This document shows, piece after piece, positions 8,011 to 17,248 of a stretch of DNA of 64,000 nt. The first letter of the stretch is position 1; each line of letters opens with the position of its first letter. This DNA comes from Trebonia sp963737285 (GTDB taxonomy: Bacteria; Actinomycetota; Actinomycetes; Streptosporangiales; Streptosporangiaceae), in contig CAVTRT010000002.1 in the NCBI GenBank assembly GCA_963737285.1, positions 2,170,001-2,234,000 on the forward strand, in the 5' to 3' direction. The translations under genes and the position numbers were made by a program. The notes beneath the pieces were generated by a model that was not told the DNA's origin, ran no database searches, and saw only the letters and a list, made by a program, of their open reading frames with translations.

Positions 8011-10289
8011 TCAAAGCTTCTCGATGGGGGCGTAGCGCAGCACAAGGTGCTTGACACCGTACTGGCCACCGAAGTCGATCTTGGCCTCGGCATCGTCTCC
8101 ATGCCCGTCGGCGGACACGACCGTGCCCAGGCCGAACTTGTCGTGCGTTACTCGGTCGCCTGGCCGCAGTGCAGGCACGGCACGGTTACCCAGTGACTTC
8201 ACGCCCGGCCTGGAGGCCACCCGCTCCAGCGCCGGGAAGATCGCGGCCGACGCCGCCCGCTGGTCCCGCTTCCAGTCGATCAGGCGGGCCGGGACCTCGG
8301 CAAGGAACCGGGACGGGGTGTGGAACGCCGGGCGTCCCCACCAGTTCCGGCCGACAGCCCGGGTCAGGTACAGCCGCTCCTCCGCCCGGGTGATCCCGAC
8401 GTAGGCGAGCCGCCGTTCCTCCTCCAGTTCCTTGGGCTCGGTCAGCGCCCGCTGGTGCGGGAAAACCTCCTCTTCCATGCCCGCGAGGAAGACCACGGGG
8501 AACTCAAGTCCCTTGGCCGTGTGCAGCGTCATGAGCGTCACCATGCCGCCATGGTCCGCCCCGGCCGGGATCTCGTCGGCGTCCGCGACCAGCGACACCC
8601 GCTCCAGAAAGTCAGCAAGCGTGCCGCCTGCTTCCTCCCCCGCCGCAGCGGTCCCGTCGAACTCTCGGGCCACCGAGACCATCTCCTGCAGGTTTTCCAC
8701 CCGGGTCGCGTCCTGCAGGTCCGGCGAGCTCTCCAGCATTACCTGATAGCCGCTGCGGTCGAGCACGGCCTCCACGAGTTCTGCCACCGGTCCCGCGGCA
8801 CGGGCCTGCTCGCGCAGGTCATCGATCAGCTCGTTGAACCCGGCGATCGCGGACGCCGACCGGCCGGCCATCCCCGGGACATCCCAGGGCGTGCGCACCG
8901 CCTGGGCGAAGGAGATCCTCTCCCGCGCCGCGTAGGCGGTGATGTACTCCTCAGCTCGCTCGCCGATGCCGCGCTTGGGCACGTTGAGCACCCGGCGCAA
9001 CGACACCTCGTCCGCTGGGTTGGAGATTAGCCGCAGGTAGGCGAGCAGGTCACGAACTTCCTTGCGCTCGTAGAACCGGACACCGCCGACCACCCGGTAC
9101 GGCAGGCCAACCCGGATGAAGACTTCCTCGAAGACACGGGACTGGGCGTTCGTCCGGTAGAAGACAGCCACATCGCCGGCGGTGGCCAGGCCCTCGTTAG
9201 CCAGCCGCTCTACTTCCTCGGCGACAAACGCGGCCTCGTCGTGCTCATTGTCCGCGACGTAGCCCGTAATCAGGGGACCTTCGCCGGCGTCGGACCACAG
9301 GTTCTTTGGCTTGCGGCCAGAGTTTCTGGACACCACGGCGTTCGCGGCAGCCAGGATGTTCTGCGTAGACCGGTAATTTTGCTCAAGCAGGATGACCGTC
9401 GCGTCGGGGTAATCCTGCTCAAACTCAACGATGTTCCTGATAGTGGCGCCCCGGAAGGCGTAGATCGACTGGTCGGCGTCGCCCACGACGCAAAGCTCCG
9501 ACGGCCCCGGATCGTCCGCGCCGCCGCCGCTGCACGCGGTGCCCGCTCGCGGGGACGTCCCCCCGGACACCAGCTCGCGCACCAGCGCGTACTGCGCGTG
9601 GTTGGTGTCTTGATACTCGTCCACCATGACGTGCCGGAACCGCCGCCGGTACGCCGTCGCGACCTCGGGGAACGCCTGGAAGATGTTGACCGTGACCATG
9701 ATCAGGTCATCGAAGTCCATGGCCCCGGCCGCGACCAGCCGGCGCTGGTACTCGCGGTACGCCTCAGCCAGCACCCGCTCCCTCGCTGACTGCGCCCGCG
9801 CCGCAAAGGTCTCGTAGTCGACCAGCTCATTCTTGAGCGCGGAGACTTGCGCGGCCATTGCCTTGGGCTGGTACTGCCGGGTGTCGAGTTCCAGTTCGCG
9901 GCAGACCATCGCCATCAGCCGCTGGGAGTCGGCCGTGTCGTAGATCGAGAAGCTCGACGGGTAGCCGAACCGCTGCGCCTCCCGGCGCAGGATGCGCACG
10001 CATGCTGAGTGGAAGGTCATCACCCACATCGCGCGTGCCCGCGAGCCGACAAGAGAGGCAACACGCGCCGCCATCTCCCCGGCCGCCTTGTTGGTGAACG
10101 TGATCGCGAGGATCTCCGCCGGGTGCACGTCACGCTCGGCGAGCAGGTAGGCGATCCGGTGGGTCAGGACCCGGGTCTTGCCGGATCCCGCGCCAGCCAT
10201 GATCAGCAGGGCCCCCCGGCATGCGTGACGGCTGCGCGCTGCTGGGGGTTCAGCCCGTCAAGGAGAGAGTGGGTCGCGGTCTCGGTCAC
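8011..10289 (-). CDS. pcrA: UvrD/PcrA-type superfamily 1 DNA helicase, apparent frameshift near N-terminus
   Basis: ATP-dependent 3'-5' DNA helicase of the PcrA/UvrD1 type, used in nucleotide excision repair and replication-fork clearance. Walker A MAGAGSGKTR, motif II VMVDEYQDTN, QNYRST and TLHTAKGLEFPVVFLAGMEEEVFPHQR are all present, and the C-terminus has the short PcrA tail. The main frame opens only at 10200, right at Walker A. The missing start, including the Q-motif NPQQRAAVTHAGGP, is encoded just upstream in another frame from the GTG at 10289. One base appears missing in the GGGGGGCCC run near 10207-10215. Repaired length is 759 residues, normal for the family. Probably a read error, since an intact helicase would be expected. 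Confidence 0.93.
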
Positions 10290-10486
10290 CGCTCTAGCCT
10301 AGGCGCTGCCACCGACAAACGAGCGCTCATGAAGACCGCCGGGCTGCCCGACCTGCGCCGTTGGCACCTCCGCGTCACCTAAGCCATACACCATACTGCT
10401 TGTCGGAAAATACACCGTTTTGGCAACAATCTCGCAGCATATCGAGGTACCCTGAGCTGCCTTTACCCATAACCGCAGGGGGTCCT
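10290..10486 (+). promoter_or_regulatory. Promoter region upstream of the conservon
   Basis: About 200 bases between the divergent helicase gene and the sensor kinase gene. An A/T-rich stretch lies around 10380-10440. A good ribosome-binding site (AGGGGG at about 10477-10482) precedes the ATG at 10487 and decides that start; the reading frame itself stays open to 10361. Confidence 0.45.
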
Positions 10487-13400
10487 ATGGGGTCACGGGG
10501 TCGATCCATCCGGCTCAGAATCTACTCTCTCGTGGCGATTCCGCTCGTCACCATGCTCGGCCTGTTCGCCGACGTGGCTTACACGTCGGTCACGAACTCT
10601 GTTAACCTAGACCGCGCCCCGAGCCTTATCCGGACCACCTCCCTGCCGATGTCCTACTTCATGGACACCCTGCAGGCGGAGCGTCGCGCGGCGTTCGTGT
10701 ACCAGTCGGCACCCACGGCCGCGAACAAGAGCGCCTACGAGACCGCGATCGCCGCCACGGCCAGCAGCGACACCAGCCAGAACGGCCCGCACGGCCTGGG
10801 CTACCTCATGCAGGCCATCGACGCGCCCGCCACCAAGGATGCCTCGACCAGCGCGGAGACGGCGGCGATCACCAAGCTCGTCGGCGCGGTCACCGGCTCG
10901 TCAGTGCGAGACCTTCGGGCGGGCGTCACCGCCAACGCCATTCCGGCGATAACAGCGTTCAAGGATTACACGACGCTCATCGAGGCCATCCCCGGGATCT
11001 TCCAGGCCGAGGCCGCTAGCATGACCGACGCCTCGGCCGCCACCCAGGGCCTGGGCCTGATCGAGACTATCCAGGCGCGCGAGGAGATAGACGAGCAGGA
11101 CGCCCTACTGGCAGGCGCGCTGGCGTCGGGGACGCTCACGGCTGACGAGCGGGTGGGTTTCGTGCAGGCCGCCGGACGCGAGATGGACGACGAGCTGCTG
11201 TACGCGAACACGCTCGACGCTGCCGAGATCGAGGCGTTCAACAACGGCTTCAACGGCTTCCGCGGTGGCGCCGCGGTGACGTTCAACAAGGACAGGGCGC
11301 AGATCCAGCAGGCCGTCGAGGCCGGCTACCCGATGGCCGCGCTGCAGGACAAGGGCGTGAACTCCGCGACCTGGCAGGAGATCAACAGCACTGTGGCCCT
11401 GGCGAACTTCCAGGGCGGCCTGGGCACCGCGAACGCCGCGCTAGCCCATGACCAGGAAATCGCCGACAGCGCCCAACGGACGGTCTACATCACCGGCGCC
11501 ATCGGCCTGCTCGGCCTGGTCCTCTCGCTGATCCTTACGATCGTCCTCGCGCGGTCCATCAACCGCCGCTTGACCACGCTGCGCCGCCAGGCCCTGCTAC
11601 TGGCCCAGGAGCACCTGCCCTCGGTGGTGTCGCGGCTGCGTCGCGGCGAGCCGGTAGACGCGGACACCGAGGCGGCACCGCTGCAGATTGGCAGCGACGA
11701 GATCGGGCAGGTCGGCCAGGCATTCGACGCCGTTCGCCTGACCGCCATCGCGTCTGCCGTCGAGGAGGCGAGACTGCGCAAGGGCGTCAACGACGTGTTC
11801 CGTAACCTGGCCCGACGTAACCAGTCGCTGCTGCAGCGCCAGCTCACCTCACTGGACCAGATGGAGCGGAAGGCTACCGACCCCGAGGTCCTCGACGACC
11901 TGTTCAAGCTCGATCACCTGACCACCCGCATGCGGCGGCACGCGGAAGGCCTCATCATTTTGTCGGGTGCTCCCCCCGGCCGTGGCTGGTCCGCCCCGGT
12001 CCGGCTGATGGACGTGATGCGCGGCGCGGTCTCCGAGGTCGAGGACTACGCCCGTGTCCAGGTGGCTACCCCGTCCAGGGCGGCCCTGTCCGGCTCTGCC
12101 GTGACCGACGTGATTCACCTGCTGGCTGAGCTCATTGAGAACGCCACGTCCCTCTCGCCGCCCTACACGCAGGTCCGGATGACCGGCGAGCCCGTCATGA
12201 ACGGGTTCGCCATCGAGATCGAGGACCGCGGGCTGGGCCTGACCCCGGAGCGGCTGACCGAGCTCAACGACCGGCTCGCGAACCCGCCGGACGTCAACCC
12301 GGCGAACACCGAGCAGCTGGGCCTGTTCGTTGTCGCGCAGCTGGCCCGGCGGCACGGCATCGGTGTCACGCTGCGCACGTCGCCCTACGGCGGCACCACG
12401 GCCGTCACGCTGATCCCGAGGCGACTGATCGTCGATGACGCGCCGTCCGCCCTGCCCAGCGGCGAGAACCCCATGCTCACGGCGCGGGCCGCCACTGGAG
12501 GCCAGCCTGCCACCGCGCTGCCCTCTTTCCATCCAGCCGGAACGGACGGCGGGAGCGGGCTGGCAGCCACCGGGGGGTACCTGGGCGCGGGCAATGGACA
12601 TGCTAACGGCCATGCCGCTGCCGACGGGACCGGCTACAGCGCGGGCGGCGACGGCTACAATCGCGGAGCCCGGCCTGGCGGCGGCGCGGGGTACGGCGCC
12701 AGCACGACGGCAGGCTCACCGCCGGATCTGGACGCCATCCCGATCAGCGGCCGCTATCGCGCCGGCGGCTACCAGACCGGCAGTTACCCGGCGGTCGGCA
12801 ACCAGCCAGGCGGTAGCCAGCCAGGCGGTAGCCAGCCAGGCGGTAGCCAGACCGGGGGCTACCCCGCTGACGGGTACCAGCGCGGCGGCGGTTACCAGTC
12901 CAGTGGCTACCGGCAGCAGGGCACGCCAGCATCGCCAGCCACGTCTTCGCCCAGCCCGACCGGGACCAGCTCGCGACGCGGGCGGCATTCCGATGAGGTT
13001 CCCGTGGTGACCGGGGTCCCGGTGGCCAAGGACGTCGCGCCCCCATTCAGTGTGTTTACCCCGGTAAGCCGCCCGGCCGGGGGCAGCGTCGCTGCCCCCG
13101 GACCCAGCGGCGCCTACGAGCCGGCCGGCGATGCGTCCACCGCTGGCGGCCCCGCCTATACGCCGGGCGATGGTAGCCGAGAGTCGGCAAACAGCACATA
13201 CCAGGCAGCCGGATACGGGAACATGATGGGGGACGGCAGTGCTCACGGAAGCGGGGACGCCAATGGCGGCGAGCACGGGGGCTTGCCACGCCGGGTCCGC
13301 CAGGCTAGCCTCGCGCCGCAACTGCGCGACGCCGGCCGACGGGACGGTGGACCGGTGGACAGCGGGGCGCCGCAGGCTAGCGCGGCATCCCTGACGGACA

Positions 13401-13495
13401 TGCGCAACACCTTGTCGGCTATGCAACGCGGCTGGCAGCAGGGCCGTTCTCAATCGGCGCAACGGGACATGGAGGGCAACTCCTATGGGGCCTAA
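10487..13495 (+). CDS. cvnA: Conservon sensor histidine kinase with nitrate/sulphite-sensing-type domain (CvnA type)
   Basis: Large membrane sensor kinase, 1002 residues. One membrane segment lies near residues 10-30, followed by an extracellular helical region like the nitrate- and sulphite-sensing domain. The second segment is near 330-352 and is followed by a HAMP-like linker. The kinase part has the helical region FKLDHLTTRMRRHAEGL and the ATP-binding N box (LLAELIENATSLSPP) and G1 box (IEDRGLGLTPERL). The last 330 residues are a disordered Gly/Ser/Pro/Gln tail. It overlaps the next gene by 11 bases. In conservons this kinase works with a roadblock protein, DUF742 protein and GTPase in a membrane complex likened to eukaryotic G-protein signalling. 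Confidence 0.92.
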   Translation: MGSRGRSIRLRIYSLVAIPLVTMLGLFADVAYTSVTNSVNLDRAPSLIRTTSLPMSYFMDTLQAERRAAFVYQSAPTAANKSAYETAIAATASSDTSQNGPHGLGYLMQAIDAPATKDASTSAETAAITKLVGAVTGSSVRDLRAGVTANAIPAITAFKDYTTLIEAIPGIFQAEAASMTDASAATQGLGLIETIQAREEIDEQDALLAGALASGTLTADERVGFVQAAGREMDDELLYANTLDAAEIEAFNNGFNGFRGGAAVTFNKDRAQIQQAVEAGYPMAALQDKGVNSATWQEINSTVALANFQGGLGTANAALAHDQEIADSAQRTVYITGAIGLLGLVLSLILTIVLARSINRRLTTLRRQALLLAQEHLPSVVSRLRRGEPVDADTEAAPLQIGSDEIGQVGQAFDAVRLTAIASAVEEARLRKGVNDVFRNLARRNQSLLQRQLTSLDQMERKATDPEVLDDLFKLDHLTTRMRRHAEGLIILSGAPPGRGWSAPVRLMDVMRGAVSEVEDYARVQVATPSRAALSGSAVTDVIHLLAELIENATSLSPPYTQVRMTGEPVMNGFAIEIEDRGLGLTPERLTELNDRLANPPDVNPANTEQLGLFVVAQLARRHGIGVTLRTSPYGGTTAVTLIPRRLIVDDAPSALPSGENPMLTARAATGGQPATALPSFHPAGTDGGSGLAATGGYLGAGNGHANGHAAADGTGYSAGGDGYNRGARPGGGAGYGASTTAGSPPDLDAIPISGRYRAGGYQTGSYPAVGNQPGGSQPGGSQPGGSQTGGYPADGYQRGGGYQSSGYRQQGTPASPATSSPSPTGTSSRRGRHSDEVPVVTGVPVAKDVAPPFSVFTPVSRPAGGSVAAPGPSGAYEPAGDASTAGGPAYTPGDGSRESANSTYQAAGYGNMMGDGSAHGSGDANGGEHGGLPRRVRQASLAPQLRDAGRRDGGPVDSGAPQASAASLTDMRNTLSAMQRGWQQGRSQSAQRDMEGNSYGA
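12811..12855 (+). repeat. 15-base tandem repeat in the sensor kinase tail
   Basis: The unit cggtagccagccagg occurs at 12811-12825 and 12826-12840, with a diverged copy at 12841-12855. It encodes repeats of GGSQP in the disordered tail. Such a tract can change length by slippage without disturbing the frame. Confidence 0.75.
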
Positions 13496-13901
13496 CAGTA
13501 ATTATCCGTCGAATCAGCTTGACTGGCTCCTCGATGACTTGGTGCTGCGCGTGCCTCACATCCAGCGGGCTGTCTACCTCTCTCAGGACGGACTGGCCCT
13601 CGGAGCCTCGCGCGGGCTGGATCGGGCCGACGCCGAGCACCTCGCGGCGCTCGCTGCCGGGTTCCAGTCGCTAGCACGCGGTGCGGGACGGCACTTCGGC
13701 GGGGGAAATGTGCGGCAGACGATCATCGAGATGACCGCGGGCTTCCTGTTCGTGACCGCGGCGGGCTCAGGCACATGCCTCGCCGTGCTAACCGGATCGG
13801 ACGCCGACGTGGGCCTCATCGCCTACGAGATGGCGATCCTCGTCCAGCGCACCGGGGACCATCTCGGGGTCGACGCCCGGACCCCGTCGTACGACAGGTA
13901 G
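13485..13901 (+). CDS. cvnB: Roadblock/LC7 protein (CvnB type)
   Basis: Small dynein-light-chain-like protein, 138 residues, of the MglB-like roadblock family. The pattern is typical: LDWLLDDLVLRVPHIQRAVYLSQDGLALGASRGL, then a helix with ADAEHLAALAAGFQSLARG and an LFVTAAGSGTCLAVLTGSDADVG strand pair. Roadblock proteins regulate small GTPases and interact with the histidine kinase in conservons. It overlaps the kinase gene and is 21 bases ahead of the DUF742 gene. Confidence 0.93.
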   Translation: MGPNSNYPSNQLDWLLDDLVLRVPHIQRAVYLSQDGLALGASRGLDRADAEHLAALAAGFQSLARGAGRHFGGGNVRQTIIEMTAGFLFVTAAGSGTCLAVLTGSDADVGLIAYEMAILVQRTGDHLGVDARTPSYDR

Positions 13902-13922
13902 CAACGCGGAAGGAAAGGACCC

Positions 13923-14300
13923 ATGGCGTCCGACGACGAGCTGTGGCTTGATGCTCAGGCCGGTCCGGTGGTTCGGTCGTATGTCCTGACCCGGGGCCGT
14001 ACACGGCACACCGGCGAGGCCTTCGACCTGGTATCAACCGTGACCACGACCAACAACCGGGTGACGGACCCGGGAGCGCTCGGGCCGGAGCACGCTTCCT
14101 TGCTGCACCTCGTCCAGCGGCCGGCGACTGTCGTGGATATCGCCTCGGACGTGGACCTGCCGCTTGGCGTGGTCCGCATCCTGCTCAGCGACCTGCGCGA
14201 CCTCGGCCTCATCGCGATCAAGGCTCCCGTGCCGATGCAGGCACGGAAGGTCGACAAGAACACGCTCAGGGAGGTTCTGCATGGCCTACGGGGACTCTGA
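13923..14300 (+). CDS. cvnC: DUF742 winged-helix-like protein (CvnC type)
   Basis: Protein of 125 residues, third member of the conservon. It has the DUF742 pattern: N-terminal VRSYVLTRGRT, then a helical region with ASLLHLVQRPATVVDIASDVDLPLGVVRILLSDLRDLGLI, which resembles a winged helix, ending with an amphipathic tail. A purine-rich GGAAGGAAAGGA lies just before the ATG. Its 3' end overlaps the GTPase gene by 20 bases, so translation of the two is probably coupled. Confidence 0.93.
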   Translation: MASDDELWLDAQAGPVVRSYVLTRGRTRHTGEAFDLVSTVTTTNNRVTDPGALGPEHASLLHLVQRPATVVDIASDVDLPLGVVRILLSDLRDLGLIAIKAPVPMQARKVDKNTLREVLHGLRGL

Positions 14301-14886
14301 GCTCGCTGGCGGGGTGGTGACGTCGCGCGGGCACCGCGCGATCAAAATCCTCCTCGCGGGCGGGTTCGGGGTAGGCAAGACGACGCTGGTCGGCGCGGTC
14401 AGCGAGATCCGGCCGCTGCGCACGGAAGAGCCGCTCACCGAAAGCAGCAAGCGCACCGACAACATCGCTGGCGTCGAACGCAAGACGACAACGACGGTCG
14501 CGATGGACTTCGGCCGGATCACCTTGCGCGAGGACCTGGTGCTGTACCTGTTTGGCACGCCAGGGCAGGAACGGTTCTGGTTCATGTGGGACGAGCTCGC
14601 TATTGGGGCGCTGGGCGCGGTGGTACTCGCTGACACCCGGCGACTGGCGGACTGCTTCCCGGCCATTGACTACTTCGAGCGCCGCGAGATCCCCTTCGTC
14701 GTGGCGCTGAACTGCTTCGAGGACGCCCGGCGCCACAGCGTCGAGGACGTGCGCGTCGCGCTCGACCTGCAACCGGGCCTGCCGATCGTCTTGTGTGACG
14801 CCCGCAGTCGCGAGTCGGCCAAGGAGGTGCTCATCGCGCTGGTTGAGCATGTCCTGGCCCAGGCGGATGAGCCTGCCGTCCCCTGA
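14281..14886 (+). CDS. cvnD: Conservon small GTPase (CvnD type)
   Basis: Ras-like GTPase of 201 residues. G1 is GGFGVGKTTLVG (about 21-32), G3 region LYLFGTPGQERFWFMW includes the PGQ that replaces the usual DxxG spacing, and VVALNCFED is in the G4 position, where the common NKxD is altered to NCFED, as conservon GTPases show. It completes the kinase-roadblock-DUF742-GTPase set. I chose the ATG at 14281 inside the DUF742 gene; the frame remains open upstream only as a shadow of that gene. Confidence 0.94.
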   Translation: MAYGDSELAGGVVTSRGHRAIKILLAGGFGVGKTTLVGAVSEIRPLRTEEPLTESSKRTDNIAGVERKTTTTVAMDFGRITLREDLVLYLFGTPGQERFWFMWDELAIGALGAVVLADTRRLADCFPAIDYFERREIPFVVALNCFEDARRHSVEDVRVALDLQPGLPIVLCDARSRESAKEVLIALVEHVLAQADEPAVP

Positions 14887-14902
14887 GGCTCGTAACAGAA
14901 CG

Positions 14903-14936
14903 AAGCGGCCGGCTCCCGCAAGGAAGCCGGCCGCTT
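14903..14936 (+). terminator. Terminator after the conservon
   Basis: Perfect 12-base stem (14903-14914 with 14925-14936) around a 10-base loop, 17 bases after the GTPase stop. It lies between convergent genes and may serve both. Confidence 0.85.
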
Positions 14937-14956
14937 GGGCATGTAAAAGAGCTCGC

Positions 14957-15493
14957 CTACCTCGTCTGCAGGACGGCCCAGACTGCCTTGCCGTGACCCT
15001 CGATCGGGGACCAGCCCCAGACATAGCTGAGCGCGCCGACGATCTGCAGCCCACGGCCGCACTCCCAGGTCGCGTCCGGCGACCGCGGGACAGGTGCCTC
15101 AGCGCACGGGTCCGTGACGGCGAGCATGATCTCCGCGGCCCGCCGCAGCAAGCACAACCGTAGCGGGGGCTGCGTGGACGGTCCCACCGGCGCGAGTCGT
15201 GGAGTGCCGCGCATACCGTGCAGCACCGCGTTCACCACAAGCTCGGTGATGATCAGCTCCGCGTCCTCGATCAGGTTGGTGAGGCCCCAGGACGTCAGCA
15301 GCTCGCGAACGAACGCGCGAGCGGTCCTCGCCTCCCCGGCGACAGGACTCAGTACCCGGCCGCGCACGGCGGGAGTCTCCCACCATGCCGCCGGGACAGG
15401 CAGGAGCTGCGGAGGAGAAGCCGGAAGAACCGGGAACTCAACGACCTCACCGTCGCCGTCCTCCGGCTCGTAAGCAACCCTCAAGTGAGCCAA
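14957..15493 (-). CDS. RsbW-like ATP-binding protein (HATPase_c_2)
   Basis: Anti-sigma-factor-like GHKL ATPase, about 178 residues. It has the N box ELVVNAVLHGMRGTPR and the G1/G2 region DPCAEAP...WECGRGLQIVGALS. These proteins are common beside DUF397 and Scr1-type HTH genes in actinomycetes, as here. The frame stays open to 15649, with an ATG at 15580, but third-position GC falls sharply upstream of about 15500. A TTG at 15493 has AGGAAG eight bases before it, so I prefer that start. The inverted repeat at 15540-15575 would then be upstream and could be an operator. Confidence 0.8.
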   Translation of the reverse strand: MAHLRVAYEPEDGDGEVVEFPVLPASPPQLLPVPAAWWETPAVRGRVLSPVAGEARTARAFVRELLTSWGLTNLIEDAELIITELVVNAVLHGMRGTPRLAPVGPSTQPPLRLCLLRRAAEIMLAVTDPCAEAPVPRSPDATWECGRGLQIVGALSYVWGWSPIEGHGKAVWAVLQTR

Positions 15494-15539
15494 CGCAACC
15501 GCTTCCTGCTCGTCCTGGGCCCCGCAAAGCCGTGCTGTC

Positions 15540-15575
15540 GCAGTATGGGGGTTTATGCCTCTCTTGCCATACTGC
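15540..15575. promoter_or_regulatory. 9-base inverted repeat, possible operator
   Basis: gcagtatgg (15540-15548) and ccatactgc (15567-15575) are perfect inverted copies 18 bases apart, just upstream of the preferred start of the ATPase gene. Spacing suits two turns of DNA. A regulator such as the nearby Scr1-type HTH protein could bind here, but that is inference. Confidence 0.4.
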
Positions 15576-15834
15576 CTCATGTTTTGTGCAAATGCAAGAC
15601 CGTATGCACGTTCATTCGGTGCGTGCACAGAGGGATCTGGTGGCATCATGGAGGGGAAGTTGGCTCCCCGGGACGGGCTGCCTCGGCATACTCGTCCGCC
15701 TCAGCTGCCACAGTCACGCCCGTGACCTTGGCCCTAGAGCCCGCGACCTCACCCCCGCGTGCCGCCTCCTGGCGTGCCGACGGGCAGTCGCTTCCTGCTC
15801 AGGGGGAGGTCTGCCAGGGACTATAGGAGGAACC

Positions 15835-16071
15835 ATGGCTCATATCTACAACGGGATGCCGGCCACCGAGCTCATCGGCGTTGCCTGGCGCAAGAGCGCG
15901 CACAGCAACCCGAACGGGGCGTGCGTGGAGGTTGCCCTGCTCCCGCATGGCGAGATCGCGTTCCGCAACTCCCGGTTCCCTGACGGTCCTGCCCTCGTCT
16001 ACACGCAGGCCGAGATCGCAGCGTTCCTAGCCGGCGCCAAAGACGGAGAGTTTGACCACGTTCTTATCTAG
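15835..16071 (+). CDS. DUF397 domain protein
   Basis: Small protein of 78 residues with the full DUF397 pattern: WRKSAHSNPNGACVEVA, then IAFRNSRFPDGPALVYTQAEIAAFLAGAKDGEFD. DUF397 proteins pair with Scr1-type HTH regulators and are thought to act as their partner or toxin-like component; the biochemical activity is not settled. The ATG follows an excellent TAGGAGGA site at about 15823-15830. The frame is open far upstream but that part has no family match. It ends in a small hairpin that includes its stop codon. Confidence 0.92.
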   Translation: MAHIYNGMPATELIGVAWRKSAHSNPNGACVEVALLPHGEIAFRNSRFPDGPALVYTQAEIAAFLAGAKDGEFDHVLI

Positions 16072-16142
16072 TGCCCCGAAGGCACTAGATGCACCTATAG
16101 GACCAATTCCGGCGACCGTCCTCATTCCGGGACGGTCGCCGG
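16068..16142 (+). terminator. Double hairpin after the DUF397 gene
   Basis: Two stems: 16068-16075 with 16081-16088 (8 bases, 5-base loop, spanning the DUF397 stop), then 16109-16120 with 16131-16142 (12 perfect bases, 10-base loop). Together they should separate DUF397 transcription from the HTH gene downstream. Confidence 0.7.
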
Positions 16143-16319
16143 TAACGTGAGCGACCACAGACATGTATGCAATCGTCATATGAACCCCTTCCCCGCACGA
16201 TGTTGGCATGGGACACTAACCCATGCCCACCTCGCGAAGGGGGCACAGGCCAGCGGAGGAGTGACGATGGAGTCGTCCAGCCCCCAGCGCGGGAACCCGC
16301 CCACGACGTGCCAGCGGTC

Positions 16320-17180
16320 ATGTTCGCTACACGTACGGCCGGGCCGTCCGTGCAGCGTCTGGTGCTTGGTGGGCACCTGCGGCGACTGCGGGAACGGGCC
16401 GGGCTCACGACCGAGCAAGCGGCGGAGGCGATTCGCGCCTCGCATTCCAAGATCAGCCGCATGGAGCACGGCCGGGTGAGCTTCAAGGAGCGTGACATCG
16501 CCGACCTGCTCACGCTCTACGGCGTCGCAAGCGTGACCGAGCGGCAGGGATTGCTGGCCCTCGCGCGCGAAGCCAACACGCCTGGCTGGTGGGCAGGCTA
16601 CTCCGACATCCTGCCGAACTGGCTGGAACCCTACTTCGGGCTAGAGGCGGCCGCTTCCTTCATCCGGACGTATGAGCTTCAGTTCGTGCCCGGCCTGCTG
16701 CAGGTCGAGGACTACGCCAGGGCCGTCATCAGGCTCGGAAACGCCGTGAGCGAGGACGAGATCGCGCGGCGTACCGAGGCACGGATCAACCGCAGGCTGC
16801 TCCTGGACCGTGAAGACCCGCCGCGCATGTGGGCCGTCATCGACGAGGCGGCACTGCGCCGTCCCATCGGCGGCCGGACCGTCATGCGTGAGCAGGTCAG
16901 GCACCTCATCGAGATGGCCGAGCACCCGGCGGTGACGTTGCAGGTACTGCCGTTCAGCACGGGCGGGCACCGTGCGCTGGGCGGCCCGTTCACCATCTTG
17001 CGGTTCGCCGAGCCGGACCTGCGTGACGTCGTCTACATAGAGCAGCTCACCAGCGCCCTCTACCTCGACAAGCCAACCGAAGTTGACAGCTACCTCGAGG
17101 TAATGGAGCAACTCTGCCTGCAGGCCGAGGCGGTCGCCAGCACCCAGGACGTCCTGAACGCCGTCCTTGAGGACAGCTAG
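16320..17180 (+). CDS. Scr1-type helix-turn-helix regulator
   Basis: XRE-family regulator, about 286 residues. The HTH is at LGGHLRRLRERAGLTTEQAAEAIRASHSKISRMEHGRVSFKERDIADLL (about residues 17-65). It is followed by the Scr1/DUF5753 domain with RTYELQFVPGLLQVEDYARAV and LPFSTGGHRALGGPFTILRF. In actinomycetes it acts with DUF397 partners in antitoxin-like or developmental control. The start is uncertain: the ATG at 16320 lacks a good ribosome-binding site, while a perfect one (GGAGGA at 16255-16260) drives an ATG at 16267 in another frame that degrades after about 16305. A single missing base between would join them. Confidence 0.88.
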   Translation: MFATRTAGPSVQRLVLGGHLRRLRERAGLTTEQAAEAIRASHSKISRMEHGRVSFKERDIADLLTLYGVASVTERQGLLALAREANTPGWWAGYSDILPNWLEPYFGLEAAASFIRTYELQFVPGLLQVEDYARAVIRLGNAVSEDEIARRTEARINRRLLLDREDPPRMWAVIDEAALRRPIGGRTVMREQVRHLIEMAEHPAVTLQVLPFSTGGHRALGGPFTILRFAEPDLRDVVYIEQLTSALYLDKPTEVDSYLEVMEQLCLQAEAVASTQDVLNAVLEDS

Positions 17181-17248
17181 CACTCAGCAGGCGGGAATCT
17201 GGCGAGTGGTTTGCACACCCCCGACTAACTGGTGGAAAGATAGCGGGC

